DNA of 64,000 bases from Woeseiaceae bacterium (GCA_030066625.1 JASJBG010000003.1:1-64000); one strand, 5' to 3'; shown: positions 17,880-29,341, counted from the first letter of the stretch. Notes: a model not told the origin generated them from the sequence alone. Translations and numbers: made by a program.

Positions 17880-18357
17880 GCCGGTACTCGCTCTTGCCGC
17901 CGGATTTCGCCACCAGGCGAGTCTCGCTGATGACAATGTCGTGCGACAGCGCCTTGCACATGTCGTAGATCGTCAGCGCGGCAACCGACGCACCCGTCAG
18001 CGCCTCCATCTCGACACCGGTCTTGTGGTGCACGCGGCATCGACACTCCACGACCGCGTTGTCGCCGTCGAGGCTGATCGTGACGTCGCACTTCTCCAGC
18101 CCAAGCGGGTGACAGAACGGAATCAGCTCGTGTGTCTTCTTCGCCGCCATGACGCCCGCAATGATCGCGGTCGCGAACACGGGGCCCTTCTTGCTCTGGA
18201 TCTCGTCGCCGTCGATGGCGCTGCGCACCTCCGCGGGCAACCGGACCGTCGAGCGTGCAGTGGCTTCTCGTGCGGTCACGTCCTTGTTGCTCACGTCGAC
18301 CATGGTCGGCCGGTTGTGGTCATCGATATGGCTCAGCTTGCTCACGTCATCCACCAA
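17869..18357 (-). CDS. moaC: Cyclic pyranopterin monophosphate synthase MoaC
   Basis: A 162-residue MoaC. It converts the 3',8-cyclo-GTP product of MoaA to cyclic pyranopterin monophosphate. Family blocks seen are MVDVSNKDVTAREATA, KGPVFATAIIAGVMAAKKT, LIPFCHPLGLEKCDV and the active-site region GVEMEALTGASVAALTIYDM. It overlaps moaA by 11 bases upstream and mobA by 11 bases downstream. Confidence 0.96.
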   Translation of the reverse strand: MVDDVSKLSHIDDHNRPTMVDVSNKDVTAREATARSTVRLPAEVRSAIDGDEIQSKKGPVFATAIIAGVMAAKKTHELIPFCHPLGLEKCDVTISLDGDNAVVECRCRVHHKTGVEMEALTGASVAALTIYDMCKALSHDIVISETRLVAKSGGKSEYRHEP

Positions 18358-19408
18358 TCCGGTACATTTCCACCTTCGACAGGGAATGATGCGCGGCGAC
18401 CTCCGGCTTTCTGAGCTCGGAGTATCGATCGGCCCGCTGCAGCCATATCTGCGAAAGGATGTCGGTCAGTTCCTCGTCGTCGGCGCCGTTTCGCAGCGGT
18501 TCCCGAAGATCGGTCCCGTGCGTGGCGAACAGGCAAGTGTACAGGGTTCCATCGGCCGACAGCCGTGCGCGCGAGCAGCTGCCGCAGAACGGCTCGGTCA
18601 CTGACGAAATGAAGCCGATCTCCCCTGCCCCGTCGACATACTCGTAGCGCCGCGCGACTTCACCCGGGTAGTTGCGTCCCACGGGCCGGAGCGGCCAGCG
18701 GGCACCTACCATCTTCAGGAGCTCGCGAGACGGCACGACCTGCTGCATCTGCCAGCCGTTGCGGTTGCCGACGTCCATGAACTCGATCAGCCGCACGATG
18801 TGGCCGCTGCCGCGGAAGTGCTCGAGCAGGTCGAGCACCGTGTGGTCGTTGACCCCGCGCTGCACGACGACGTTGATCTTGATCGGGCTGAGCCCGGCGG
18901 CCTCCGCTGCGGCAATGCCGTCGAGCACGGTGGCGAGATCGCCGCGGCCGCCGCTCATTGTCTTGAACACGTCCGGGTCGAGGCTGTCCAGACTGATCGT
19001 CACGCGATGCAGACCGGCCTGTTGCAGCGTCTCGGCGATCGGCGCGAGCAGCATCGCGTTGGTCGTCATCGCGAGGTCGTCGACACCCGGCAACGCCGCC
19101 AGGCCGGCGACGAGATCGGGGAGTTTCTTGTCGAGCAGCGGTTCGCCGCCGGTGATCCGGAGTTTCGATACGCCGAGCGACGTCGCGACCGACGCAACCT
19201 TGAGAATCTCGCCGTGGGTCAGCCGGTTGGCCCGCGTCAGGAACTCGTAGTCCGCGTGGAACTCCGACTCCGGCATGCAGTACGGGCAGCGGAAATTGCA
19301 GCGGTCGAGGAGCGAGATGCGCAGGTCATGCAGCGGCCGCTTCAGCGCGTCCTTCAAGGTCTCGCGCGCCGGCGCCGGTGATTCGTCAGGACTCAGGGGT
19401 GAACTCAT
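18347..19408 (-). CDS. moaA: GTP 3',8-cyclase MoaA (radical SAM)
   Basis: A 353-residue radical SAM enzyme, first step of molybdenum cofactor synthesis. The N-terminal [4Fe-4S] motif CNFRCPYC gives C37, C41 and C44. The second cluster motif near the C-terminus is FCGSCSRARLSADGTLYTC. The chain ends in the conserved Gly-Gly needed for activity (MYRIGG). It is the first gene of the MoCo operon. The N-terminal 15 residues are proline/serine rich and extra compared with E. coli MoaA. Confidence 0.96.
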   Translation of the reverse strand: MSSPLSPDESPAPARETLKDALKRPLHDLRISLLDRCNFRCPYCMPESEFHADYEFLTRANRLTHGEILKVASVATSLGVSKLRITGGEPLLDKKLPDLVAGLAALPGVDDLAMTTNAMLLAPIAETLQQAGLHRVTISLDSLDPDVFKTMSGGRGDLATVLDGIAAAEAAGLSPIKINVVVQRGVNDHTVLDLLEHFRGSGHIVRLIEFMDVGNRNGWQMQQVVPSRELLKMVGARWPLRPVGRNYPGEVARRYEYVDGAGEIGFISSVTEPFCGSCSRARLSADGTLYTCLFATHGTDLREPLRNGADDEELTDILSQIWLQRADRYSELRKPEVAAHHSLSKVEMYRIGG

Positions 19409-19489
19409 TGCTTAATTCTGCCCGATTTCGCGCTTTATTTTCGATCCCAATGGCGGCATCCTGTCCCGCCGCCCAAAACAGGGACTCGC

Positions 19490-20689
19490 ATGAAAGTCAC
19501 CTTCTCCGCCGATGAACTCGCGTTCCGGGACGAAGTCCGGCAATTCTTCGCCGAAGCCTACCCCGCTGACATCCTCGACAAGAACAACCGCGGCATTCCT
19601 CTGACCCGCGACGACATGATCCGTTCCCAGAAAGCGCTCCACGACAAGGGCTGGGCGGGCGTCAACTGGCCGGTCGAGTACGGCGGAACGGGCTGGACGC
19701 CCGTACAGAAGTATATCTTCGCGATCGAGATGGCCGAGGCGAACGTTCCGGCCATGGTGCCGTTCGGGCTGAGCATGGTTGGCCCGGTCGTCTATACCTT
19801 CGGTGACGAGGCGCAGAAGGAGCGTTTCCTGCCTGACATCCTGGCCAGCGACGTCTGGTGGTGCCAGGGCTATTCGGAACCCGGCTCGGGCTCCGACCTC
19901 GCGTCGCTGAAAACCCGCGCCGATCTCGCCGGCGACCACTACATCGTTAACGGCACCAAGACCTGGACGACGCTCGGCCAATACGCCGACTGGATTTTCA
20001 TCCTCGCCCGCACGAACACGGACGTCGCGCGACGCCAGGAGGGCATCAGCTTCCTGCTTGTCGACATGTCCACACCGGGCGTCAGCGTCAAACCGATCAT
20101 AACGATCGAAGGCGACCACGAGGTCAACGAGGTGCATTTCGAAAACGTGAAGGTGCCGATCGGGAACCTGGTCGGCGAGGAAGGCAAGGGCTGGACCTAT
20201 GGCAAGGTGCTGCTGCAGCACGAGCGCGCCAACATCGCCGGCGTCGCCGAATCCTGGTACCGGCTGCGCAAGCTAAAGGAACAGGCAGGGCGGTCGGTGC
20301 GCGGTGCCGAGCCGCTGTCAGCCGACCGAAATTTCATGCGCAAGCTTGCCGAGGTCGAAGTCGAGCTGCGGGCACTCGAGTACACCGAACTGCGCACGCT
20401 CGCGGCCGTCGCTTCCGGCAAGGCGCCCGGACCGGAATCGTCGATCCTCAAGATCAAGGGCACAGAGGTACAACAGGCCATTGATGCGCTGTACATGGAA
20501 GCCGCGGGCTACTATGCCCTGCCCTTCGTCCAGGCACAGTACGAGCCGGACTTCGCCGGCGAGCCGGTCGGCGAAGGCGCCGAGACACAGACGTCGCTGA
20601 AGTACTTCAACTTCCGCAAGGCGTCGATCTACGGCGGCTCGAACGAAATCCAGAAGAACATCATCTCGAAGCACGTACTCGGACTCTAG
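19490..20689 (+). CDS. Acyl-CoA dehydrogenase, large subunit (pimeloyl-CoA dehydrogenase type)
   Basis: A 399-residue flavoprotein of the acyl-CoA dehydrogenase family. Typical blocks are GWAGVNWPVEYGGTGW, the FAD site CQGYSEPGSGSDLASLKTRA, and the C-terminal YGGSNEIQKNIISKHVLGL. It pairs with the next gene (10 bases apart) as in two-subunit dehydrogenases such as PimC/PimD for pimeloyl-CoA or related dicarboxylic or steroid side-chain CoA esters. The acyl substrate cannot be fixed from sequence. Confidence 0.9.
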   Translation: MKVTFSADELAFRDEVRQFFAEAYPADILDKNNRGIPLTRDDMIRSQKALHDKGWAGVNWPVEYGGTGWTPVQKYIFAIEMAEANVPAMVPFGLSMVGPVVYTFGDEAQKERFLPDILASDVWWCQGYSEPGSGSDLASLKTRADLAGDHYIVNGTKTWTTLGQYADWIFILARTNTDVARRQEGISFLLVDMSTPGVSVKPIITIEGDHEVNEVHFENVKVPIGNLVGEEGKGWTYGKVLLQHERANIAGVAESWYRLRKLKEQAGRSVRGAEPLSADRNFMRKLAEVEVELRALEYTELRTLAAVASGKAPGPESSILKIKGTEVQQAIDALYMEAAGYYALPFVQAQYEPDFAGEPVGEGAETQTSLKYFNFRKASIYGGSNEIQKNIISKHVLGL

Positions 20690-20699
20690 GGGCGGCCGA

Positions 20700-21815
20700 A
20701 TGGACTTTTCACTCAACGAAATCCAGCTGATGCTGGCCGACAGCATCGACAAATTCCTCGAGAACGACTACGACTTCGATACGCGCCAGGAACATGCTGG
20801 CAGCGATCGTGGTTACAGCACCGAGGTGTGGCAGACGTTCGCCGAGCTCGGCTGGACGGCCGTGCCGTTCAGCGAGGAAGACGGCGGATTCGACGGCGGC
20901 CCGATCGACCTGATGGTGGTCATGGAGCGCTTCGGCCGTGGACTCGTCGTAGAGCCTTACCTCGCGAACATCGTTCTGGCAGGCGGCATCCTGAAGCGTG
21001 CCGCCAGCGCAGAGCAAAAAGCCGACTGGCTTACCAGCATCATAGGCGGCGAGCTGCAGGCCGCGCTCGCGTTCGTCGAGCCGCAGGGCCGCTACGACCT
21101 CAGCGATATTACGACGACCGCGGCTAAAGACGGTGACGACTGGGTGCTGTCGGGTCACAAGGGCTACGTGCTCAACGGCCGCAATGCCGACCTGATCGTC
21201 GTTCCTGCCCGCACGTCAGGCGATCGTCGCGACGAGGACGGCATCAGCCTGTTCGCCGTTCGCGCCGACAGCGATGGCCTCAAGGTTCGGGATTACCCGA
21301 CTGTCGATGGTCACCAGGCGGCCGAGCTCGAGCTCGAAGGCGTATCCGCCGACATCATCGGTGCCGAAGGTGAAGGCTTCGCTGCACTGCAGGCTACGAT
21401 CGACGAGGCGACACTAGCCGTGTGCGCGGAAGCCGTGGGCATTATGCAGGTCATGAAGGACAAGACCATCGAATACTCTAAAAACCGCGTGCAGTTCGGG
21501 GTCCCGATCGGCAGCTTCCAGGCGCTGCAGCATCGGATGGTCGACATGCTGACCGACTGCGAGCAGGCCCGTTCACTGCTCATGTGGGCAACGATGGTCA
21601 ACGCCGCGGAGCAGGACGATGCGCGCCGGGCGATCAGCGCCATCAAGTACAAGATCGGCACCACCGGGCGCAGAGTCGGTGAAGAGGCCGTGCAGCTGCA
21701 TGGCGGCATGGGCGTCACCTGGGAGCTCGACATCGCGCACTACTTCAAAAGGCTGATCGCGATCGGCCAGATCTTCGGCAACGCGGACTGGCACCTGGAC
21801 ATCCTCGCCGCCTGA
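20700..21815 (+). CDS. Acyl-CoA dehydrogenase, small subunit (pimeloyl-CoA dehydrogenase type)
   Basis: A 371-residue acyl-CoA dehydrogenase-like chain, partner of the preceding gene. It carries WTAVPFSEEDGGFDGG, RVQFGVPIGSFQALQHRMVDM and the C-terminal LHGGMGVTWELDIAHYFKR. This chain has the PimD-like layout; in such heteromers the two related chains assemble together. It is followed 7 bases later by the YhhQ-type transporter, so the operon may continue. Confidence 0.9.
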   Translation: MDFSLNEIQLMLADSIDKFLENDYDFDTRQEHAGSDRGYSTEVWQTFAELGWTAVPFSEEDGGFDGGPIDLMVVMERFGRGLVVEPYLANIVLAGGILKRAASAEQKADWLTSIIGGELQAALAFVEPQGRYDLSDITTTAAKDGDDWVLSGHKGYVLNGRNADLIVVPARTSGDRRDEDGISLFAVRADSDGLKVRDYPTVDGHQAAELELEGVSADIIGAEGEGFAALQATIDEATLAVCAEAVGIMQVMKDKTIEYSKNRVQFGVPIGSFQALQHRMVDMLTDCEQARSLLMWATMVNAAEQDDARRAISAIKYKIGTTGRRVGEEAVQLHGGMGVTWELDIAHYFKRLIAIGQIFGNADWHLDILAA

Positions 21816-21822
21816 CGCGCGC

Positions 21823-22578
21823 ATGATCCCTGACGGCATCGTGGCCTTCTATGCCTCCAACCAGGAGGCACTGTGGCTGACGACCCTGCTGCTCGACCTC
21901 GCCGGTACGGTCATGCTGTACCGGCTGTTCGGCAAGGTCGGGCTGCAGGTGGCAATTGCCGTCGCGATTGTGCTTGCCAACCTGCAGGGGCCCAAGCTCA
22001 CGATCATCTTCGGCCTCGAGACGAGCCTCGGGGTCATCTTCTACTCCAGCATCTTCTTCGCGACCGACGTATTGTCGGAAAACTACGGCAAAGATGAGGC
22101 AGCGAAAGCCGTCTGGATGGGCTTCACGGTCAGCGTCATTGTGCTGGTCATGATGAGCCTCGCCCTGCTTTACCAGCCGAGCACGAACCCGAAAACGGCC
22201 GGCTTTTCGAATGACGTACACGACGCGTTCAACACGATCCTGAACTTCACGCCGCGATTCGTGATCGGTTCGCTCATCGCCTACCTGATTAGCCAGCGTT
22301 TCGACGTATGGGCCTTTCACAAGATTCGCAGCATGACGGGCGAACGCTGGCTCTGGCTGCGCAATAACGGCTCGACGATGGCATCCCAGGCGGTGGATAC
22401 AGCAATCTACTCGCTGATTGTCTGGTGGGGCACGGTGGACCTGCAGACGGCGCTCGCGCTCGGCGCCGCCAAGTACGTGTTCAAGATTGCGATCGCCGCC
22501 ATCGACACGCTGTTCATCTACTGGGCGAAGCATACGTTCATGAAACGGCACCCGGCCGAGGCATCTCGCAGCTTGTAG
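21823..22578 (+). CDS. yhhQ: Queuosine precursor transporter, YhhQ (VUT) family
   Basis: A 251-residue inner-membrane protein with about six hydrophobic segments. The family block is FFATDVLSENYGKDEAAKAVWMGF, matching the DvltEvYG motif of the YhhQ/VUT family; LANLQGPKLTIIFGL precedes it. YhhQ imports preQ0/preQ1 for queuosine tRNA modification. The window also encodes QueF, which reduces preQ0, at 50.7 kb. It has an extra loop (KIRSMTGERWLWLRNN) before the last helices. Confidence 0.8.
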   Translation: MIPDGIVAFYASNQEALWLTTLLLDLAGTVMLYRLFGKVGLQVAIAVAIVLANLQGPKLTIIFGLETSLGVIFYSSIFFATDVLSENYGKDEAAKAVWMGFTVSVIVLVMMSLALLYQPSTNPKTAGFSNDVHDAFNTILNFTPRFVIGSLIAYLISQRFDVWAFHKIRSMTGERWLWLRNNGSTMASQAVDTAIYSLIVWWGTVDLQTALALGAAKYVFKIAIAAIDTLFIYWAKHTFMKRHPAEASRSL

Positions 22579-22581
22579 AGC

Positions 22582-22965
22582 ATGAAGCGGAGCACACTCA
22601 ATCATCAGCTGTTCGCTTACTACGCGGCCACGGTGCTGTTTGTCGTGCTGGATGTTCTGCTCGATATCAACATCCGCCTGTCGTTTCTCGCGGATGCGCC
22701 TGTATGGCGAGGCGTGTACTACGCATTCTGCATCGCCTGCGCCGTCGTTATGCGCTGGCGACCCGACCTGAGCGTCTTCATTGGCGCTGTCGAGGGGCTG
22801 ATCACGATCATCGGGCTGATTTTCAGCATGTATCTCGGCCACACGCTCGCCGGCGCAAAAGACATGGGTGACGTCGCCCAGCTGGTCCTGAACTACGCGA
22901 TCTCGGGCTACTTCGCGTATATGAGCTGGCGGCGGGGACTGATGGCGCTGGGGGCCCACTCGTAG
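22582..22965 (+). CDS. Small integral membrane protein of unknown function
   Basis: A 127-residue protein with four likely membrane helices (YYAATVLFVVLDVLLDI, GVYYAFCIACAVVM, FIGAVEGLITIIGLIFSMYL, LVLNYAISGYFAYM). I do not recognise a named family. The ATG lies 3 bases after the transporter stop, so it is translated with yhhQ. Confidence 0.65.
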   Translation: MKRSTLNHQLFAYYAATVLFVVLDVLLDINIRLSFLADAPVWRGVYYAFCIACAVVMRWRPDLSVFIGAVEGLITIIGLIFSMYLGHTLAGAKDMGDVAQLVLNYAISGYFAYMSWRRGLMALGAHS

Positions 22966-23043
22966 TCCGCGCTGGCGAACAAGCCCGCCAACCTCCTCGT
23001 GTCCGTTAGAATGATGGCTCGTGCCGGCTCAGCGGGAGCGAAG

Positions 23044-23454
23044 ATGAAAAAGCTTATTCCTGTCCTATGTCTCGTCGTAGTTGGCGTAGCAGCGTACGCG
23101 GACTCTGTGTCAATCGATTCCGCAAAGGCTGCGGCCGCTGGTTTTCTTTCGCTGGTGGACGAACGAGAGTACGACAAGTCGTACTCGGAAGCCTCGGCCG
23201 TATTGCGCGACGAGGTCTCGCAGGAAGACTGGGGGGCGCATCTCAGGGACCTGCGCGATCCACTCGGGAAGCTCCATAAGCGATCACAAAGCTCGTCGGA
23301 ATATCACGAGTCACTTCCCGACGCTCCGCCCGGCGAGTACGTCATCTTCACGTTCGACAGCGCCTACGAAAACAACCAGCACGCCGCGGAAGTCGTCGCC
23401 GTCGCAAAGGGAAGCGATGGCGTGTGGCGGGTCATTGGGTACTACTTCGGGTGA
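23044..23454 (+). CDS. Exported DUF4019-domain protein
   Basis: A 136-residue protein with a signal peptide (KKLIPVLCLVVVGVAAYAD). The mature part matches the DUF4019 pattern: AAAGFLSLVDEREYDKSYSE, a tryptophan block around QEDWGAHLRDLRDPLGKL, LPDAPPGEYVIFTF, and a C-terminal GVWRVIGYYFG. Function is unknown. The ATG at 23044 follows GGGAG and is favoured over upstream starts because it gives a clean signal peptide. Confidence 0.8.
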   Translation: MKKLIPVLCLVVVGVAAYADSVSIDSAKAAAAGFLSLVDEREYDKSYSEASAVLRDEVSQEDWGAHLRDLRDPLGKLHKRSQSSSEYHESLPDAPPGEYVIFTFDSAYENNQHAAEVVAVAKGSDGVWRVIGYYFG

Positions 23455-23578
23455 TCTCGGCAATCAGGCGCTCCCCGATCTTCGGTTGATCGAAAACTAG
23501 ACGCACGTCCGGCCATCGCCTGCAAAGCCGGCTACGCTGGTGTTTTGTTGTAGCTGTCGACTGCCAGGGAGAGATCCA

Positions 23579-23917
23579 GTGGAAATCCTGATTGCAATCT
23601 CGGTTCTCGCCGGGGTTCTTGTCGTGCCCGTCATGATCGGCGCGAAAATCGTCAACGCGAGGAACACGGGCTTCGGCTCCGCGCTGGTCGCCGTGATCAT
23701 CATGGCGATATTCTCCGCGGGAATCGGTGGATTCGTGGGCAATGACATTATCGCGTTTGTCGCTTCAGCCGCTATAGGTGCGATGGTGTTGGCCGGCGTG
23801 CTGGGTACTACTTTCTTTGGTGGCCTCGCGATCAGCGTGATTGCGACGCTCATCCAGCTTGCCGTGTTGTTCGTTCTCGCCGGATCGGTGCTTGCGGGCG
23901 TCACGCCCGCTGGCTAG
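23579..23917 (+). CDS. Small hydrophobic membrane protein of unknown function
   Basis: A 112-residue very hydrophobic protein with about four membrane segments, starting with a GTG at 23579 preceded by AGGGAGAG. Segments include ILIAISVLAGVLVVPVMIGA and SALVAVIIMAIFSAGIGGFV. No family recognised. An ATG 39 bases upstream is in frame, but the ribosome-binding site favours the GTG. Confidence 0.55.
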   Translation: MEILIAISVLAGVLVVPVMIGAKIVNARNTGFGSALVAVIIMAIFSAGIGGFVGNDIIAFVASAAIGAMVLAGVLGTTFFGGLAISVIATLIQLAVLFVLAGSVLAGVTPAG

Positions 23918-23940
23918 CGAAGGTGACAATCGACCACGCT

Positions 23941-23967
23941 CCGTAGGAGCGGCTTCCAGCCGCGATC
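23941..23967 (+). repeat. REP element, upstream of the RAYT gene
   Basis: A 27-base REP copy with GTAGGAGC followed by the hairpin GCGGCTTCCAGCCGC. It points toward the transposase gene; the copies after the gene are in the opposite orientation. The GTAG tetranucleotide before the hairpin is the feature recognised by REP-associated transposases. The same family recurs at 24.5-24.7 kb and 58.5 kb. Confidence 0.88.
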
Positions 23968-24046
23968 CGGGGATACGGTTACTGATCGAATCTCGCGGAT
24001 TCTCAAAGAAAGCGGCAAAGCGTTCGTACAGCAAGGACGCGAGAAT

Positions 24047-24523
24047 ATGCGGGTGCCACGCCAAAACCCGCACGCCAGGACCTTGCGCAAGGGCCGATAC
24101 TCACGACCGGGCCTGCACTACTTTCTGACCACGTCCGTCGCTAAACGTCGAAGAATCTTCATCCGGCACGAGTACGCATCGGTCGTCCTCGACTCGATTC
24201 GCTGGCTCCATCGAACACGCCGGCTAACTGTCGATGCCGCGGTTGTGATGCCCGATCATGTCCACCTGGCTGGTCAGCTGGGCGAACGCTCTCTGTCGCG
24301 TGTCATGCATTCTCTCAAAAGCTACACGGCCAATCGTCTTGCCCACCTGGGCGTCGCTGCTCCGATTTGGCAGCCGGGCTTTCATGATCACGCGCTTCGC
24401 GACGATGAGGATTACTCTGTTCGAATCCGGTACCTCATCGACAACCCGGTCAGGGCAGGACTGGTGGAGCGGATCGAGGACTATCCTTACGTCATACTGC
24501 CAACCTGGTGGCGTATTCGCTGA
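24047..24523 (+). CDS. REP-associated tyrosine transposase (RAYT, Y1 HUH family)
   Basis: A 158-residue single-domain HUH endonuclease. The metal-binding HxH is H71/H73 in VVMPDHVHLAGQL. The C-terminal block WQPGFHDHALRDDEDYSVRI, then RYLIDNPVRAGLVERI, is diagnostic of RAYTs; the nucleophile Tyr is probably Y123 or Y129. These enzymes cut single-stranded REP sequences at GTAG. One REP lies upstream and an array starts inside the stop codon. It is probably the domesticated source of the REP family in this genome. Confidence 0.92.
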   Translation: MRVPRQNPHARTLRKGRYSRPGLHYFLTTSVAKRRRIFIRHEYASVVLDSIRWLHRTRRLTVDAAVVMPDHVHLAGQLGERSLSRVMHSLKSYTANRLAHLGVAAPIWQPGFHDHALRDDEDYSVRIRYLIDNPVRAGLVERIEDYPYVILPTWWRIR

Positions 24524-24715
24524 TCGCGGCTGGAAGCCGCTCCTACGGTGCCGCGATTGCGCGGAGCACGTCGTCTCCTTTGAGACGCCGATCGCGGCTG
24601 GAAGCCGCTCCTACGATGGCGCGATTCGCGGCTGGAAGCCGCTCCTACGGTGGCGCGATGGCGCGGAGCACGTCTCCTTTGAGTCGCTGATTGCGGCTGG
24701 AAGCCGCTCCTACGG
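24522..24715 (-). repeat. Cluster of four REP elements downstream of the RAYT gene
   Basis: Four copies of the REP hairpin in the same orientation, each ending in GCTCCTAC, at 24522-24548, 24590-24615, 24623-24650 and 24689-24715. Part of the cluster is a tandem duplication of about 102 bp: the stretch starting TCCTACGGTG at 24541 recurs at 24643 with few changes and a 3-base deletion. The first copy overlaps the transposase stop codon. The rest of the stretch to 24809 holds no gene. Confidence 0.9.
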
Positions 24716-24809
24716 GGCCCCGCTCGGTGTTTTCGGGCAATCACCGTCAGCAGAGCCCGGGGCCCCCTGCTACCATTTCCGCTCTTGCTCGTAACACGAA
24801 CAACAAAAC

Positions 24810-25600
24810 ATGCAGCGCTCCGGCATCATCACGTTCACGACCGACTTCGGACACAAGGGACCGTTCGCTGCCGTCATGAAGGGCGTCGTACTCGGCCGCT
24901 TTCCGGCCGCACGGGTCGTCGACCTGGCTCACGACATCCCCGCGCAGTGGCCGCCGGAAGCCGGGTTCTGGGTTATGCGCGCTTACTCCTATTTTCCGGC
25001 CGGCACTGTACACGTTGCCATTGTCGATCCGGGCGTCGGCACCGAGCGAAGGATCCTGGCCGTCGACTACGACGGGCACGTCTTCATCGCGCCGGACAAC
25101 GGCCTGCTGGGCTGGCTGCTCGATCGGGCCGAGGGCGCGGCCGTCTATCATCTCGACGCCGACAAGCTGGAGACGCTCGGCATCCGCGAACCGAGCGCCA
25201 CGTTTCACGGTCGCGACATTTTCGCCCCGGTTGCCGCCGAGATTGCCGCGGGCCGCGTGACACCCGCCGACGTTGGCACACCGACGCAAGACTGGGTGCC
25301 GGCCTGGCTCGACGAGCCCGATGTCGGCAGCGGCCGGGTCAGCGGCAGCATCGTCACGGTCGATACCTTCGGCAACCTGATCAGCAACATCGATTCGGAA
25401 TTGATCGAGACCTTCGAACAGCCCGTGATTCACATCGCCGGCCACAACCTCGACATGAAATACACCTACGGCCGGGCACAGCCGGGTGACTACCTGGCAC
25501 TCATCAATTCGTTCGATGTCGTCGAGGTGGCGCGCGCGGAAGGCAACGCCGCCGAGGGGCTCGGCCTCGAGCGCGGCGCGCCGTTAACGGTGACCGACGG

Positions 25601-25604
<4 letters not shown>
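24810..25604 (+). CDS. SAM hydroxide adenosyltransferase (DUF62 / SAM hydrolase family)
   Basis: A 264-residue member of the family that includes fluorinase and chlorinase. Motifs are [16 protein letters not shown] at the N-terminus, [28 protein letters not shown] and the C-terminal [17 protein letters not shown]-like block ([11 protein letters not shown]). Most bacterial members without the halide-binding loop hydrolyse S-adenosylmethionine to adenosine and methionine. That is the likely activity here. Its stop codon shares 4 bases with that of the convergent glnS. Confidence 0.88.
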
Positions 25605-27283
<1,679 letters not shown>

Positions 27284-27358
27284 TGAAAGGCCGTGATGCG
27301 CAAAGGAGCCGTATTGTAGAGACCCGCAAGAATTAGGCCAAGCGGCGATTTCCTGCTG

Positions 27359-27364
27359 TACAAT
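27359..27364 (+). promoter_or_regulatory. Possible -10 box for thrS
   Basis: TACAAT lies 43 bases before the thrS ATG in the divergent glnS/thrS gap. No clear -35 is seen. No T-box-like or operator hairpin resembling the E. coli thrS leader was recognised. Confidence 0.35.
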
Positions 27365-27407
27365 AGCGCGCTTCGTTTAGCGCCACCCACTACCCAGATT
27401 GACGCAA

Positions 27408-29321
27408 ATGCCGAACATCACGCTACCCGACGGATCCGTCCGCGAATACGACGCCGCGACCAGCGGCGCGGAGATTGCCGAGAGCATTGGCAAGGGGCTC
27501 GCCAAGAGCGCCGTTGCTGTGCGCGTTGACGGTGAGCTCTGGGACCTCACGCGTGATATCGACGCCGACGCCGCCATCGAGATCGTCACCCGCGACTCCG
27601 ACGACGGCCTCGAACTGCTGCGCCACGATGCGGCACACGTGCTCGCCGAGGCGGTCAAGGAGATCTGGCCCGAGACACAGGTGACGATCGGCCCGGCAAT
27701 CGAGAACGGCTTCTACTATGACTTTTCGCGCGAGGAGCCGTTTACCGAGGATGACCTCGAGACCATCGAAGCGCGCATGAAAGACATCGTCGATCGTAAC
27801 GAGACGATCGTGCGCGAGGTCTGGGACCGCGACGAGGCGGTCAAGTTCTTCCGATCCATCGGCGAGGAGTACAAGGCCGAGATCATAGCGGCGATCCCGA
27901 GCGACGAGCCGATCACGCTGTACCGACAGGGCGAGTTCATCGACCTGTGCCGCGGCCCGCACCTGCCGGCGACCGGTAAGCTCGGCAAGTCGTTCAAGCT
28001 GACGCATGTCTCCGGCGCGTACTGGCGCGGCGACTCGGCCAACGAGATGCTGCAACGCGTCTACGGTACCGCGTGGGCGAACGACAAGCAGCTCCGCCAG
28101 TACCTGCACATGCTCGAGGAAGCCGAAAAGCGCGACCACCGCCGCCTCGGCCGCATCATGGACCTGTTCCACTTCCAGGAAGAAGCCCCCGGCGCCGTCT
28201 TCTGGCACCCGAAAGGCTGGGCGCTGTTTCAGACGCTGATCGCGTTCATGCGCGAGCAGCAAAACGCCGCTGGCTATCGCGAGATCAACACGCCCGAGCT
28301 CGTCGATCGCTCGCTGTGGGAGGCGTCCGGCCACTGGGACTCGTTCGGCGACAACATGTTCACGTCCGAGACCGTCGACGGCCGCCACTACGCGATCAAG
28401 CCGATGAACTGTCCCGGTCACGTGCAGGTCTTCAAGCAGGGCATCACGAGTTATCGCGACCTGCCCGTCCGGCTTGCCGAGTTCGGCAAGTGCCATCGCT
28501 ACGAGCCGTCGGGCGCGCTGCACGGCATGATGCGCGTGCGTGCGTTCACGCAGGACGATGCACATGTCTTCTGCACGCCGGAACAGATCACTGACGAATC
28601 GATCGCGGTTTGCAACCTGATTCTGAATATCTACCGCAGCTTCGGCTTCGAAGACGTTCGCATCAAGTTCGCCGACCGACCGGAAGTCCGGGTCGGCGAG
28701 GACGCGGTGTGGGACCAGGCCGAGAGTGCGCTCTTGAAAGCGCTCGAGGTCGCCGGCCTCGAGTACACGCACAATCCGGGCGAAGGCGCGTTCTACGGAC
28801 CGAAGCTCGAGTTCGTCCTGCGCGATGCCATCGGCCGTGACTGGCAGTGCGGCACGCTGCAGGTCGACCTGAACATGCCGGGACGACTTGGCGCGACCTA
28901 CATCGGCGAAGACGGCGAAAAGCACCTGCCGGTCATGCTGCACCGGGCGATCTTCGGCTCGCTCGAGCGCTTCATCGGCATCCTGATCGAACACCACGCC
29001 GGCAACCTGCCGCTGTGGCTCGCACCCGTGCAGGTCAAGGTCCTGACGATTACCTCCGAGGCGGACGGATTCGCCCACGAAGTCGTAGAAACTTTGCGTG
29101 CAGCAGGGCTGCGCGCCGAAGCGGATCTTCGCAACGAGAAAATTTCCTACAAGGTCCGCGAACACTCGGTCGCGAAGGTACCCGTGCTGCTCGCAATCGG
29201 CGGGCGCGAAGTCGAGATGAAGAGCGTGGCGGTGCGCCGCCTCGGCTCGAAGGAACAGCGCGTCGTCAGCCTCGACGACGCGGTCGAAACGCTGGTTGCC
29301 GAAGTAACGAATCGAGCCTGA
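27408..29321 (+). CDS. thrS: Threonyl-tRNA synthetase
   Basis: A 637-residue class II synthetase with all domains: TGS (1-60, [12 protein letters not shown]), editing domain with the HxxxH pair in [13 protein letters not shown] and [11 protein letters not shown], the catalytic core with the zinc site in [13 protein letters not shown]-type motif 2 and motif 3, and a C-terminal anticodon domain. The ATG at 27408 matches the usual N-terminus; a TTG 9 bases earlier is possible. infC, rpmI and rplT, which often follow thrS, are absent here. Confidence 0.97.
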   Translation: MPNITLPDGSVREYDAATSGAEIAESIGKGLAKSAVAVRVDGELWDLTRDIDADAAIEIVTRDSDDGLELLRHDAAHVLAEAVKEIWPETQVTIGPAIENGFYYDFSREEPFTEDDLETIEARMKDIVDRNETIVREVWDRDEAVKFFRSIGEEYKAEIIAAIPSDEPITLYRQGEFIDLCRGPHLPATGKLGKSFKLTHVSGAYWRGDSANEMLQRVYGTAWANDKQLRQYLHMLEEAEKRDHRRLGRIMDLFHFQEEAPGAVFWHPKGWALFQTLIAFMREQQNAAGYREINTPELVDRSLWEASGHWDSFGDNMFTSETVDGRHYAIKPMNCPGHVQVFKQGITSYRDLPVRLAEFGKCHRYEPSGALHGMMRVRAFTQDDAHVFCTPEQITDESIAVCNLILNIYRSFGFEDVRIKFADRPEVRVGEDAVWDQAESALLKALEVAGLEYTHNPGEGAFYGPKLEFVLRDAIGRDWQCGTLQVDLNMPGRLGATYIGEDGEKHLPVMLHRAIFGSLERFIGILIEHHAGNLPLWLAPVQVKVLTITSEADGFAHEVVETLRAAGLRAEADLRNEKISYKVREHSVAKVPVLLAIGGREVEMKSVAVRRLGSKEQRVVSLDDAVETLVAEVTNRA

Positions 29322-29341
29322 TCGGCCCTCCACAGGCAAAC

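Noticed and set aside
24522-24715. Regular repeated units that might be a CRISPR array
   Set aside because: Repeats contain a REP hairpin with GTAG end, spacers are unequal and partly duplicated, and a RAYT gene is adjacent; no cas genes.
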